64,000 nt of DNA. Source: Cardinalis cardinalis. Taxonomy: Eukaryota; Chordata; Aves; Passeriformes; Cardinalidae. Shown one piece after another: positions 41,001 to 51,510 of the stretch (position 1 is the first letter of the stretch; each line of letters opens with the position of its first letter). The stretch covers positions 4,375,298 through 4,439,297 of the forward strand of contig JACDOX010000024.1 of assembly GCA_014549065.1 (NCBI GenBank), given 5' to 3'. Under the pieces are notes generated by a model that saw nothing but the letters and a program-made list of their open reading frames with translations, was not told the origin of the DNA and made no database searches. Made by a program: the position numbers and the translations under genes.

Positions 41001-41766
41001 AATAAAAGTCAAAATGTAATGCCATAGAGAAGCAATTCTGTAGTGAAAAGTCTGAGAAATACACCTCAACCTCNCTTTCATGCAAAAGCAAGGCTTTTGT
41101 GAGAGTTGGTAATGACATTTCTGTAAGAGAAGCCTTTCTCTCATTTGCATCCTTTGTCTCAATCTCCTAAAGCAAAACAGTTGACAGACTGTTTCTTCAG
41201 AGATGTATAATATATTCTCTGTCAGCTCCTTTGACTGTATTCTCAGGGATTCCTATTTTGATGACATTGCACCAGCTAGACAGATACTGAAGACAAGAAA
41301 ATAAAACTTAAGAAAATACTAGCTTCTTGCTGACAGTGGATTAGTCTGCAGAAAAGATACTCCTTTTATTTTTATGTAGCCTGGCAATTCATCAGTTCTT
41401 CTTTAAGATATTAATAATTTTTGAGACTAGCAATATCAGGTAAGCTTAATGGATTTCCCTGTTGGTGTAATGAATGTGGTTGCAATGAAGCATGAAACAA
41501 ACTGTTCTAATGGCTTACACTTAGATCTGGTGGTAATTTTTTTAAGGACACCTGCATCTTTCATTAGTTGAACAAGCAACCACTTGACTGCAAGTGAATA
41601 ATTNATTCAAAAGTCTGATGAACAATATTCATTGAACCTTAGGAAATATTACTGAAAAGTTTCTGGTAAATCACTTGAAAAATAAGTAATCACATCTATT
41701 GATTTTGAGATGCCTTCTGCATGTTGAGACACAGTATGTAAAATAGATGTACTCCTTTCTCTGCAG

Positions 41767-41905
41767 CTGGGATGACAGCAGCTCGGTTAGCAGTGGCCTC
41801 AGTGACACCCTTGACAACCTCAGCACAGATGATTTGAATACCACCTCATCTGTCAGCTCTTATTCCAACATAACAGCCTCTTCAAGGAAGAACACTCATG
41901 CCCAG
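41767..41905 (+). CDS. NAV3: NAV3 internal exon (WDDSSSVSS serine-rich)
   Basis: The exon follows CTCTGCAG. Its first base completes the serine codon from the previous exon, then reads WDDSSSVSSGLSDTLDN, STDDLNTTSSVSSYS and SSRKNTHAQ, ending on a whole codon before the donor GTGAGT (phase 2 in, phase 0 out, 139 bp). This SWDDSSSVSSG(L/I)SDT(L/I)DN(L/I)STDD stretch is a signature of vertebrate navigators and the most conserved part of the middle region. Because the length is not a multiple of three, skipping this exon alone would break the frame. The final residues HAQ differ from the shorter ending I remember for mammalian NAV3, which would need an alignment to confirm. It is followed by a 3.2-kb intron. 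Confidence 0.95.
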
Positions 41906-44900
41906 GTGAGTAGCTTTGTTGCCATTTGTTGCAACACCCCCATGCAGGATAGAAAAAGTTTGGTATCAATGCCTCTAAATGAATGAATGATATTCGTATC
42001 TTACAAAATCCTCTATTACACCTGAATGCAAGAAGCCATAGACTCCATTGACCCAACCTTGAGCTGTGAGCTGACATTCCAAATTCCCTGCTCCCAGGAT
42101 ATGTGTCACTGCTGAAAGTGCTGGCTGGTGAGACCCAGCTCTGCCCACCCTGGGGGTGCAGCCCAGGTCCCAGCCCCTGCTGCACCCTAACACAAAGCAA
42201 ACACAATATGATTGGTTCTGTGATCATGGATTTCTACTCACTTCAGCTCATTTGGAGCATCTCTTCCAACAGATAACACAATAAAAAAAAATATTTTTTG
42301 CTTTTTATGAGCTGAAACACATTAGGGAAGAAATATATAGGCTGTACTGTCCTTTCAAATGGCCNAGATGGTCTTCTTCCCACTTAGATCCAGGGATGAA
42401 AGCGTCAATGCAAGGTGACAATGCATTGTGTCAAAATAGAGTTCGTAACCATACAGACACAAACTATATACATCATACATATATGTGTGTGTCTGTGTAT
42501 GTAAAGCTCTTGTGGCAGGTATCCAAGCATTTCTTCCCAGCTCCCCTCAAAATTGCAAGTAACAGAGAAATCAATGCAGAATCCTTGCAGGACTTGGTTC
42601 CCTCCAAAAACAAGTAAAACCAGAAAAGTTTGTCTCAACAGGAAAGTATTCTCTGCAGTGTTATCTCCTCTTCACTAGTAGGGAACTTTGAGACCGAGCA
42701 CTCGGCACAGGGGAAGAGTNGCTGCCTCCAGTGATTTGATGTCAAGTACGCGGGACACAAGACTGACACTTCTGATTCCATTCACACTCCTGCAGACAGC
42801 CTGTGTCTGCAATTCAGAGGTCTGTTTTGTCAGTGTAGATTTTAGCAGACTCCGTGAGCAGGAGAAAAACACATATTTGTTATTTCCTCCAGACAATAGG
42901 GAAATATGGTTACTTTTGGAATGAAAATTACTTTAATCTCCAACAGGACAGATACCTGACCGATGCTGTATTCACGCAAAGGTAGTCACTGAAATGCCAA
43001 CACTCTTCAGCCCTTACCATTGCCTTTCCCACTCCATCAGGGACTTCCATGGTTTTTAGCTGGAGATCAGCCTCTTCCCTTTCACATCAACAATGATGGC
43101 CAGCGAGTTCTGGTTTGCTTGTCCCACTGCATAGTCATCAGGATTGGGAATGTCAGGCTGACTTTTTAACTCTGTGGCTTTGTATTTTTCATTTGGGTAA
43201 TCTCATGTTCTAGCTACTCTATAATAAGCCTCTGTTTTATTTGCAAATTGTTCAGCGATAGACAAAGATGCAGTGCATGTTCAAATTTTAGTTTCATTCC
43301 ANAGTTTGTTTATATTATGAAAAATAGGAAAATACCTTTAGCAGATATGCCTTTACCAGGCACATTAAGCAGAACTCATTGTGTTCCAAGCTAGCTGGCA
43401 ATCTCAGTCAGAAGCTGAGATGAACAGAATACTCATTTTGACAGCTCTTTTTCAGGTCTTAGATATACTGCAACACAGAAATCCCTTTCTCAGTCTTTCT
43501 AAGTGACTGGAGCAGTAAAGGCTGGCTATAGCTCGAGACAGAAATTACATATTTTGTTGTTTTCTTATTACAATAATTATAATGGTGAAGAGAGGCTTTT
43601 AGAAAGTATTTTACTACTCTTTTTTTTTAAATTAAGCAGTTTGCTTTAGAAATGTATGACTATACGTTTACAGTCATTCATTTATGATAAAATGTCTGTA
43701 AGCATGTTGTTACATGTTACACATGTTGTAACAATAACTTCAATGAAAACTTGCTTTTGAAGATCCCTGCAATATTTTTGTAGATATTTGCTTGGGCTTT
43801 TTTCTCGTTAATCCTTACCCATAGTCTGTGCTAGCACATCCAACGCACATACGTAATTATGGAAATGTAGAGAGGTTTTGCCTTTTGCTGGCAAATATGT
43901 CAACAGGAACTGATTATTCTGTCTGTCNTGTAATCAGTATTAATCCTCCTTATGGCAGCAGTGCGTAGGACACAGNCACAGAGGGGTCTCTGTGGTGAAG
44001 GAGCTGTGACAGTCCAGGATAATAAATAGCCAGTCCCTCAATGAGATCCATTTTGCAGCCCCTCTTAGGCTGGTGATACGTGAGAGCAGAACCATATTTT
44101 TGCTGTTAAAGAGGAGCAGAGGCAAGCAGGATTGGTGAGAGGGGTGATGTGCAAATAAGGCTTCAGACTGAGGTCAGGAGGCTGCAGAAAAACATAGAAG
44201 GAAGGGTTACACTGAACAGCCTGTCAGCACAAAGAACACTGGTCTTGTCAAACACAGAGGATAGGGTCAGTCTCTGTTTCTATTTAAGCCATTTTCACAG
44301 CTTNTACATTGACTTGTTGGGCTGCTCCTCCAACACTCCCTTGTCAGCATGCCTCAGGGAAAGCAGATGCCACAGGGGATTTAGGTCCTCACTGGTGTAT
44401 CCTCCAAGTGGGTCTGAGTTTCAGAGGGAGCATGAGCCCAGCTGGTTGCCTTCACACCACGAATGAGTAGTGCTGGCATAAGCCTCTCTTCTGCTCTGTT
44501 GGCTGATATAGCTAGAGAGAGTTTTTTTGTTGGACAGAATTCATTTCTGTGGAGACAGGCCAGTAGAAAAGCCATCAGCTATAGCACAAATATTTTTGGG
44601 GAAGATGCTATCCTTGCTCACTGGTGGCACAACATACTCTGTTCTGCCGGAGAAATATTCCTAATCCAGTCACTGGAAGTCTTGGTTAAGAAAAGGCAAG
44701 AAGCCAGACTGAAGTGATTTCTTCTGTATTCAGGAATTTGCTCACCCAAGCTTTTAGTAAAACCTCTCAGCAGTGATTCACTTCTGAAATTTAGATTTAA
44801 TTGAGGAACAATAGGGTATCACCACTGATAATTTGAGTGAATTGCCTTTCACTTTATTATAGTTTATCTGTAAAGGAAAGGGATTAAATCTTTTGCNAAT

Positions 44901-45099
44901 AAAAGAGAAATGTCATCCCCAAATGTCTATATTTTGTATGTTTTTAAACTTTTGAAATCATTATACTAATGTTTTAGAAGGAAAGTTTCTGTGGTCCTTG
45001 CTGCAAATAGGCCAGATTCTTCTTCCCTGCTATGATTTAAGAAATCAGCAAATAACAGAGATGCTGGGACTGACCGTTTCTCACACGAATCTCTTGTAG
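41906..45099 (+). other. NAV3: NAV3 intron, 3.2 kb
   Basis: The intron runs from GTGAGT to the acceptor CTCTTGTAG (45091-45099). It contains a GC-richer stretch at about 42060-42190 without recognisable content and a short TG-rich microsatellite at about 42481-42503. No coding sequence or named repeat is evident; the minus-strand open frames at 41853-42227 have no signature. Confidence 0.85.
42481..42503 (+). repeat. Short TG-rich microsatellite
   Basis: The tract reads ATATGTGTGTGTCTGTGTAT and is preceded by CATACAT, so it is an imperfect TG/CA repeat of only a few units inside the intron. Confidence 0.75.
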
Positions 45100-45376
45100 C
45101 TGAAGACAGACTCAGAGAAGCGCTCAGTTACAGACAGTGAAACTTGGGGCAGCACTGAAGAGCTGAAGAAGCCAGAGGAAGACTTTGACAGCAGCGTAGA
45201 CAGCAGTGGCAAGTGGAAAGGCCTTCCNGCGGGGCTGTCTGAAGAGTCAGAGAAGGGGGGGCAGAAAACATCTCTGTCTGTATCACAGACTGGATCTTGG
45301 AGGAGAGGCATGACTGCACAAGTAGGAACAACTCAGTCCAGGCACAAAGCAGGAACAAGTGCACTCAAGACCCCAG
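45100..45376 (+). CDS. NAV3: NAV3 internal exon (TDSEKRS...SALKTPG)
   Basis: The exon begins after CTCTTGTAG in phase 0 with LKTDSEKRS and continues TWGSTEELKKPEEDFDSS, GKWKGLP and SLSVSQTGSWRRGMTAQ. It closes with AGTSALKTPG, where the last glycine is split by the intron (phase 1, donor GTAGGA, 277 bp). The VSQTGSWRRGM(T/S)AQ and ALKTPGKTDDAK blocks are shared by NAV2 and NAV3, while the KKPEEDFDS wording is the NAV3 version as I recall it. The sequence changes from acidic in its first half to basic and Ser/Thr-rich towards the end. One N falls at 45229. Skipping this exon alone would cause a frameshift. Antisense open frames covering the same bases are shadows. Confidence 0.94.
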
Positions 45377-47469
45377 GTAGGAAACTTCTGTAGTTCAGAT
45401 TACAGTGGTCTTAAAATAACTGATGGATGTTATAGATGTATACATACTATATGCATATTGTTTGCTCCTCCCATAAATGACTGCAAGCTCAGATTTTAAT
45501 ATTAAAATAACGTTTTCATTTCTGTTAGTTTGCTACATGCATAATAATAATTTATTAAGTACACATGGGTGCATCCATAACAAAAGTTGTGATTGCATTT
45601 TGTTGTGCTGTCATCTGTGGATGTCAACGCCTATTAATTCCTAGAAGTATTTTTGGACTCATCTGTGCCTTATCCTTATTCTCTAGAAAAACTTACCTTT
45701 GATAATTCAACATATGGATAGAAATGGCCAAATATTAGAAGCTGAATCAAAAAGATTTAATATTCAAGGGAGGGGACTCCAGATGATATTCTTAGCTATT
45801 TCTGAACTAAAGCTGAATTATCACATTCCACATATTATGAGTGCTCTACAGATCACTGTTAAGTGATAAAAAATTGTAAAACAAAAAGTNTTTTTACACA
45901 CTTTCAGTGCTAAATGCCCTCCTACCTAGTTTTGGAAGGCCTCTCAGAAGTAGTAACCACTTCTGCAATCTAGTTTTGAAGCAAAAAATAGAAAGCTGAT
46001 GAAAGAGATAATTATTAAAAGCATCTAATCCTAATCCATTATTTTACTAAGGAAATGTGTATTCTCAGTAGAATATTTTCTGGTGCTTTTTCATGTCCTG
46101 AGACAGCAGTTCATGCTTCAACCCCTAGTGGTAAGGGCAACTGACAAAGATCTCAGAATAAGTTCCTGCCCTTTGTGGTCCCCTTTTGTTTCTTTGCAAT
46201 TTGGAACTGCTTAAGATTGATCAGTCTCTGGTCTGTGAGNTCCCTGAGGAGCACTTCCATGGTGATCATATGGATACAGAAATTAAATCCCTCTAGTAGC
46301 AATTAAAAATGGAGATACTTAAAGGTTTGCTGAACACCAAGCTAAGCTTTCCAGATCTGTTTTGCTCAAGGTGTTCAGGCAGCCACTGTGCAACACAGAA
46401 TTGAGGCNTTAACTACTAATGAGCTGTATGTTTGCTGGGTTTGACTCTGATCTGTNTCATGGCACGTGCATCTGTTTGTGTAGCATAAAATGTGAGCTGG
46501 ATAAAAACATGANTGGAGTTAGTTCTGCTTCGCAGGTGTCACTCTTTATTACATTTTAGTTTCTTAAGAGAAATTAGGTCATCCACCTCCAAAGCTTCCA
46601 TAATTACTTCAAGAGTAAATTAAAAACTTTGGTATGTTTTAGGAGTTATTAGTGGTATACAATAGATGCTTAGAGATAAATTAGAATTGAAATGACAGTT
46701 TTTACCTATTTGTAAAACAGGAAGAGGATACTTTCTGGTATAGCAAAAACATCCTACTTTCACCTTCCTGCATGTAACAGTAAAGTTTTAGGAAATATGG
46801 AAAAAAAGTATAAATATATGTTATATAGTCACAAGCCTACACAGGACTGAAGAGAACCTCTCAAAAAAATCAAAAATCTTGAGNAGTCATCAAGGATATG
46901 ACAAAGACTAATTAACTTGTGTAATTGATATTGTTACAGATCAAGACGATTCATTCCATAACATAATCTCTCCCTGATATTTTTTGTAACTAACCAGAAC
47001 AAACTTAGTCATACTCTAAAAAGATGTAATCAGTGAAAACTAAAGAACTTTTTAAGTACCACTAATTTCTACACANATCATTCATGTCATACTTCAGGAG
47101 ATCTTTATTACATGTAATGTTTTATTTTCAGATATTATTTTTTCATATAGAAATACTGTTAACAGAAAAAAAAATCCATCAAGATTCCTTATGGTTCATT
47201 CAAGATAATTTTCTACAACTACATTTTCCACCTATCTATGAAAGTGAAAATTCTCACGGGAATTTCAAGCTTTTAATACTTTAAGCTTACCTGTACTGTA
47301 TCCTACAGATAGCTGATGGGAGACTAAAGACCAAACTGGTCTGTTCCCTTTGGGGAATTCTATTTGTGTATTTTCTCATTTTGAAAGTGTAATCATACAG
47401 TGTTGAAATTAGATATTTAGACATTGCAGCTTAAACACAAGTGACCTTTTCAAATATTCTTTTACTTAG
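45377..47469 (+). other. NAV3: NAV3 intron, 2.1 kb
   Basis: The intron starts GTAGGA and ends TTTTACTTAG (47460-47469). It is AT-rich with several single Ns. I see no coding sequence, RNA gene or named repeat. Confidence 0.85.
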
Positions 47470-48175
47470 GAAAAACTGATGATGCAAAAGCTTCGGAAAA
47501 AGTGAAAACTCCNCTGAAAGGAGCCTCCATACAGAGATCTCCGTCAGATGCAGGGAAAAGCAGTGGTGATGAAGGGAAAAAGCCTCCCTCTGGCATTGGC
47601 AGATCGACTGCTACAGGGTCATTTGGATTCAAGAAGTCTGGGTTGGGATCTTCTACCATAATCACCTCAAGTGGAGCAACGATCACAAGCGGGTCAGCAA
47701 CGCTAGGAAAAATTCCAAAATCCTCAGCCATCAGTGGGAAATCCAACGCAGGGAGGAAGACGAGTTTAGATGGTTCCCAAAACCAGGACGACGGCGTCCT
47801 GCATGTGAGCTCAAAGACAACTCTGCAGTACCGGAGTCTGCCTCGCCCCTCGAAATCCAGCGGCAGCGGGATCCCCGGCCGGGGCGGCCACCGCTCCAGC
47901 ACCAGCAGCATCGACTCCAACGTGAGCAGCAAGTCTGCGGGTGCTGCTGCCACCAAACTGCGAGAGCCNAGCAAGATCGGGTCCGGGAGGTCCAGCCCTG
48001 TCACCATCAACCAGACGGACAAGGAAAAAGAGAAAGTGGCCGTGTCAGATTCTGAAAGCGTCTCACTGTCCAGCTCCCCTAAATCCAGCCCAACTTCGGC
48101 AAGCGCTTCTGGCACACCAGGACTTAGACAGCCAGGATCCAAATACCCAGATATTGCTTCCCCCACNTTTCGAAG
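47470..48175 (+). CDS. NAV3: NAV3 largest exon in window (235 codons, SxIP motif)
   Basis: This 706-bp exon (phase 1 in, phase 2 out) joins the previous one as G-KTDDAKASEK. It then encodes RSPSDAGKSSGDEGKKPPSG, GSFGFKKSG, ITSSGATITSGSATLGKIPK, GRKTSLDGSQNQDD, LQYRSLPRPSKSSGSGIPGR, RSSTSSIDSNVSSKSAG, VNQTDKEKEK-like INQTDKEKEKVAVSDSES and KYPDIASPTFRR (with one N). The segment is basic and serine-rich and predicted to be disordered. S-G-I-P at 47865-47876, followed by basic residues, matches the SxIP motif that binds EB proteins at microtubule plus ends, and navigators are known plus-end tracking proteins. The core at about 47750-48010 is far richer in GC and CpG than the introns. A 234-codon antisense frame across it is a by-product of codon bias. 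Confidence 0.96.
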
Positions 48176-49723
48176 GTTAGTGCATTTCTATGATTCTCTG
48201 AAGCTGCAATATATAAAGCAGGGATTTTCAGTATGTTGAAGTACTGTGCAAAAAGCCTTGTCAGGGAATATTTTGCCACAAACAAGTCAAGTACAGGAAG
48301 ATAAAAGGGCAGTATTTTTTTCATACAACACAATGATTTCTTTGAGATTTGAAGACCTTCCTAGACCTGAAATGGCTACTCCCTGAGGTTAAGCATTTTA
48401 GGTNCATCCCCATAACCACAGTTCGAAGCTTAGAAGGAGGAATCACTGATCCTTATGGGCCCCTTCCTACACAAGATGTTCTATGATTCTAAGTTCAGCC
48501 ATATGTGCAGTTTCTTCTCAATACTGCAGTAAACTCCCAAAGGGAAGAGGACCCTATGTTCAGGCACATTCTCTTAATGGAACAGGCATTGCCACATTCT
48601 GGATGGAGAACTGAAGAGCTCTTTAAATTATAGAGTTAGATTTGCTTTCCCATTGTTGGCAGCTCCAGCTACAAACACTTCATTATCTTAGCAGCTTCAT
48701 TCCATTTTTTGACACAAGCATTGGCAAGGCTAAATTTCAATTGTAAATGCTCTATTGTAACATTTCTGGAAGTATAAATCTGGATGAGTGCTCCATGAAT
48801 TGGGATGGAACACTTTNACTGCTGGAGAAAAAGCCAATAGTGCCCTCTTGTGCCTACTTACCAAAACATCATCTCCAGGCAGCTGGGGAGCTGCAGCTTA
48901 GTTTTCTGGGCTTGGTAAAATGTAAAACGGGTTCTTATCTTGCTAGACACGCTTACTTTACATCATGATAACTTTTGCTTTTTTCTATCTTTAATTTATA
49001 AGCTGTACATTAACTGCAGCTTAAAATATTTCCAGAAACACATTAAAACATTGCATGACCTTTTAGTTTAAATTTTAGAGGACTTGAGGTCTAGTTTTTC
49101 ATCATCACGATAGAATTTTCATATCTAGAATTGCTGGAAGATATTATGTGACATACAATTTTATCATTCCTACCCTTGGAGACAAACTGAGCCCATTTAG
49201 CCATGGTGCAGTTTATTCTGAGTGGTTACTACATGACTGATGACCACATGACCATCTGTGCAAAAAAAACAACAAGAGGGGAATTTTGCACAAATACTAG
49301 ATGTTTATTAAACTATGAAGGATTTAGGATTTTGCCAGTGTTTGGTGCAATCATTTAAGCAGATTTGAGAGGTGAGGAGTTTAAAAGCTAATGACTTGGG
49401 AATGCTTAATTACTGAATTTGGGTGAAAGTGTAATCTGTTTATGAACTAAGAAGACAAAAATGTGATTATTTTACCTCTCTCTGGGAGGGTCTGTGCAAA
49501 GAGCACATCTGAATAGGAGTGAGTAAGAGCAGTTACTAAAGAAACAAACCACGATTACTGTGATATGGTTAAGTGAATTTAAATTTNTGCTGTGATTGAT
49601 CAACTAGGTAGGCGTGATTTTCGTAGCAGTAATTAAAAATGTGTAGTTTGGCTCTTAGGATGTTGCGCCATGAATGTTTAATGCGGCTATCAGTTTCTCT
49701 AAAGCTATTTGTTTTACATTTAG
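48176..49723 (+). other. NAV3: NAV3 intron, 1.5 kb
   Basis: The intron runs from the donor GTTAGT to the acceptor TTACATTTAG (49714-49723). It carries a short plus-strand CR1 3'-end relic at about 48437-48491. The rest shows nothing I can name. Confidence 0.85.
48437..48491 (+). mobile_element. CR1 3'-end relic, sense orientation
   Basis: The stretch reads roughly GAATCACTGATCCTTATGGG, then CCCCTTCCTAC and finally GATGTTCTATGATTCTA. That follows the usual CR1 3' terminus (a GATCTTTAAGGTCCCTTCC-like block, then ATTCTATGATTCTA). Only the last 50-60 bases can be matched by eye; more diverged CR1 sequence may extend further upstream. The orientation is opposite to the CR1 at 581-1528. Confidence 0.65.
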
Positions 49724-50212
49724 GTTGTTTGGTGCCAAGGCAAGTGGTAAAGCTGCCTCTGCACCCAGTACTGAAGGTGTGAAACCCACATCGGCAATGC
49801 CCAGCCCTAGTACCACATTGGCACGGCAAGGCAGCCTGGAATCGCCATCCTCGGGCACAGGCAGCATGGGCAGTGCAGGTGGGCAAAGTGGTAGCAGCAG
49901 CCCCCTCTTCAGTAAACCTTCGGACTTAAATGCAGATGTTGTAAGCTTAAGTCACTCCCTGGCTTCCAGTCCTGCCTCAGTGCACTCTTTCACATCAGGT
50001 GGTCTTGTGTGGGCTGCAAACCTGAGCAGCTCTTCAGCGGGCAGTAAGGACACACCAAGTTACCAGTCCATGACTAGCCTTCACACCAGTTCCGAGTCTA
50101 TTGACCTCCCTCTTAGCCATCATGGCTCTCTCTCTGGACTGACAACAAGCACTCAGGAGGTTCAGAGCCTGCTCATGAGGACTGGAAGCGTCAGATCTAC
50201 TCTTTCGGAAAG
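49724..50212 (+). CDS. NAV3: NAV3 internal exon (163 codons, serine-rich)
   Basis: Joined to the previous exon across a split arginine codon, this exon reads R-LFGAKASGKAASAPS, then MPSPSTTLARQGSLESPSSG, GSMGSAGGQSGSSSPLFSKP, SLSHSLASSPASVHSFTSGG, LVWAANLSSSSAGSKDTPSY, SMTSLHTSSESIDLPLSHHG and LLMRTGSVRSTLSE. It ends in AG before the donor GTGAGC (489 bp, phase 2 at both ends). The FRRLFGAK junction and the QSMTSLHTSSESIDLPLSHH block are NAV3 signatures as I recall the family. Composition is dominated by Ser, Gly, Pro and Ala with few charged residues, as expected for a disordered linker. It could be skipped in frame. A minus-strand open frame over the same bases (49569-49886) is a shadow. 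Confidence 0.96.
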
Positions 50213-50946
50213 GTGAGCTTGCCTATAGATATAGTGACCACNAAATAAGTGAGAGGCAAAAGGACAGGAGCCAAAAAAATAAACCCTCCACCTTTTTTGC
50301 TAAAGGGACGCTGTTTAATTAGCAGCTTCGTCCTTTATGTAATAAAAGGAAGGAAGAAAAGAGAGCTGAAAGGCGTTGTAATGCAATCAACTGCCTTTTA
50401 AGATTTTTACAAGCACTTTTTTTACCTTGAGAATTTTTTTTGGGTTCCCTTGTTCTGGAGAAAATGAGAGAAAAGGGAGGAAATTGTCTAACTAAAAGCA
50501 AATGTAAACAGCCAAGAGGCACATAATGATTCCTGCAGCAGGATCCACCTGCTGTCCCAGCATTTGGCAGTTCCAAAGCAAGCAAACCTCCAGCTGGGGG
50601 ACCCCTGCTTTTCTCTTCCCATTAGCTGAAAGCACAGGCAGAGCTGGTGTGTCCTGATCTTCAGCTGACCAGTCTTGCCTTAAAATACTCAGTCTTGACA
50701 AGTTTCTTCTTACGTGGTAATCATTACACAGGTCCTTACTGAAGTGCGGCTTCACTGGTAGGGAGACAATTTACAAGATGAGATTCTTGTTATATGGTCA
50801 ATCCTGGCAAGTGCCCAGAACAGACAAAGAAATGCAAGAAAATGTTTTTCTGTTTGCTCTATTAAATAATTTTTTGATATGCAGACATTTTACCATTTAA
50901 ATTACATTATAAAAGGTGCGACCAGCCTGGCACAGTTGAACCAAGA

Positions 50947-50993
50947 TTTTTTATTTTCTTTTTTTTTTTTTTTCCTTTTTTTAGATTTTTTTT
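50947..50993 (+). repeat. T-rich low-complexity tract
   Basis: The tract is almost pure T, with a longest run of 15 T at 50959-50973. It could be the inverted A-tail of an old retroposon, but no recognisable element flanks it. Confidence 0.8.
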
Positions 50994-51472
50994 AAACACT
51001 TATTTGGCTTTGGCAGGAGAGAAAAAAAATAATCTTTTCTAGGAACTAAGTAACATCCGTTCCCCATGAAAATTTTCAGGATTTGACAGTGAAACTCTTA
51101 TCTCACATGNGTACTGTAAAATCAATATTAAATATTTCATTATCCTTTGATTCAAAAAATGAAATTTTACTGAATCAGTCAAAAATATTTTAAACTTAAT
51201 TAGTTTTTTAACACCTCAAATATTTTAAGGAGAAAAGACTTTTAACATACAACGTAGAGTTTTTTCTCCCTTTATTATATAAAGAGATTGCTCAATACCC
51301 ATTCTTTGCATAGAAAGAATTCACTTTCAGTAAGCCAGCATTTAAAAAAACCTCAGAATCAAAACCTTGAGAAATCTAGATGCAAACTTTTAATAGATTT
51401 CATTTTCTTGTGTTGCATTCATAAGTATTACTACATCAGCTAAAAATCACACCTCTTACTGATATACAAATT

Positions 51473-51510
51473 ATATATTAGTATATAATTACAATTATAT
51501 ACTAATATAT
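51473..51510. repeat. Perfect 18-bp AT-rich palindrome with 2-bp spacer
   Basis: ATATATTAGTATATAATT at 51473-51490 is followed by AC and then by its exact reverse complement at 51493-51510. Pairing resumes for three more positions after one mismatch (51469-51471 with 51512-51514). The arms are AT only apart from one G/C pair, so this may have decayed from a TA repeat, but the 18 exact matches are notable. It could extrude as a cruciform. Confidence 0.85.

Larger units (their letters stand above)
5556..41766 (+). other. NAV3: NAV3 giant intron, 36.2 kb
   Basis: The intron runs from the donor GTAACA to the acceptor CTCTGCAG (41759-41766). Reading both strands I find no conserved coding exon, no tRNA and no CR1 copy that I can defend. 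It is AT-rich, with homopolymer and G/T-rich stretches (for example 8630-8730, 29180-29240 and 30450-30470) and a 21-base A run at 17249-17269. Features listed separately are a 27-bp hairpin at 26536-26599 and a cluster of AGGTCA-type half-sites at 31966-32029. Open frames of up to 125 codons (16797-17159, 17277-17654, 12214-12483, 25333-25563) lack recognisable domains. Conserved non-coding elements or an unannotated lncRNA could be present but cannot be recognised from one sequence. Confidence 0.85.

Noticed and set aside
41853..42227. 124-codon minus-strand open frame overlapping an exon end and the following intron
   Set aside because: It crosses the clear NAV3 donor at 41906, lies opposite coding sequence, and has no family signature.
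45081..45364. Minus-strand open frames opposite the 277-bp exon
   Set aside because: They are shadows of the NAV3 exon on the other strand.
47462..48166. 234-codon open frame on the minus strand across the largest exon
   Set aside because: It lies exactly opposite a strongly recognised NAV3 exon. The serine, glycine and proline codons of the sense strand leave few stops in the complement. It has no domain of its own.
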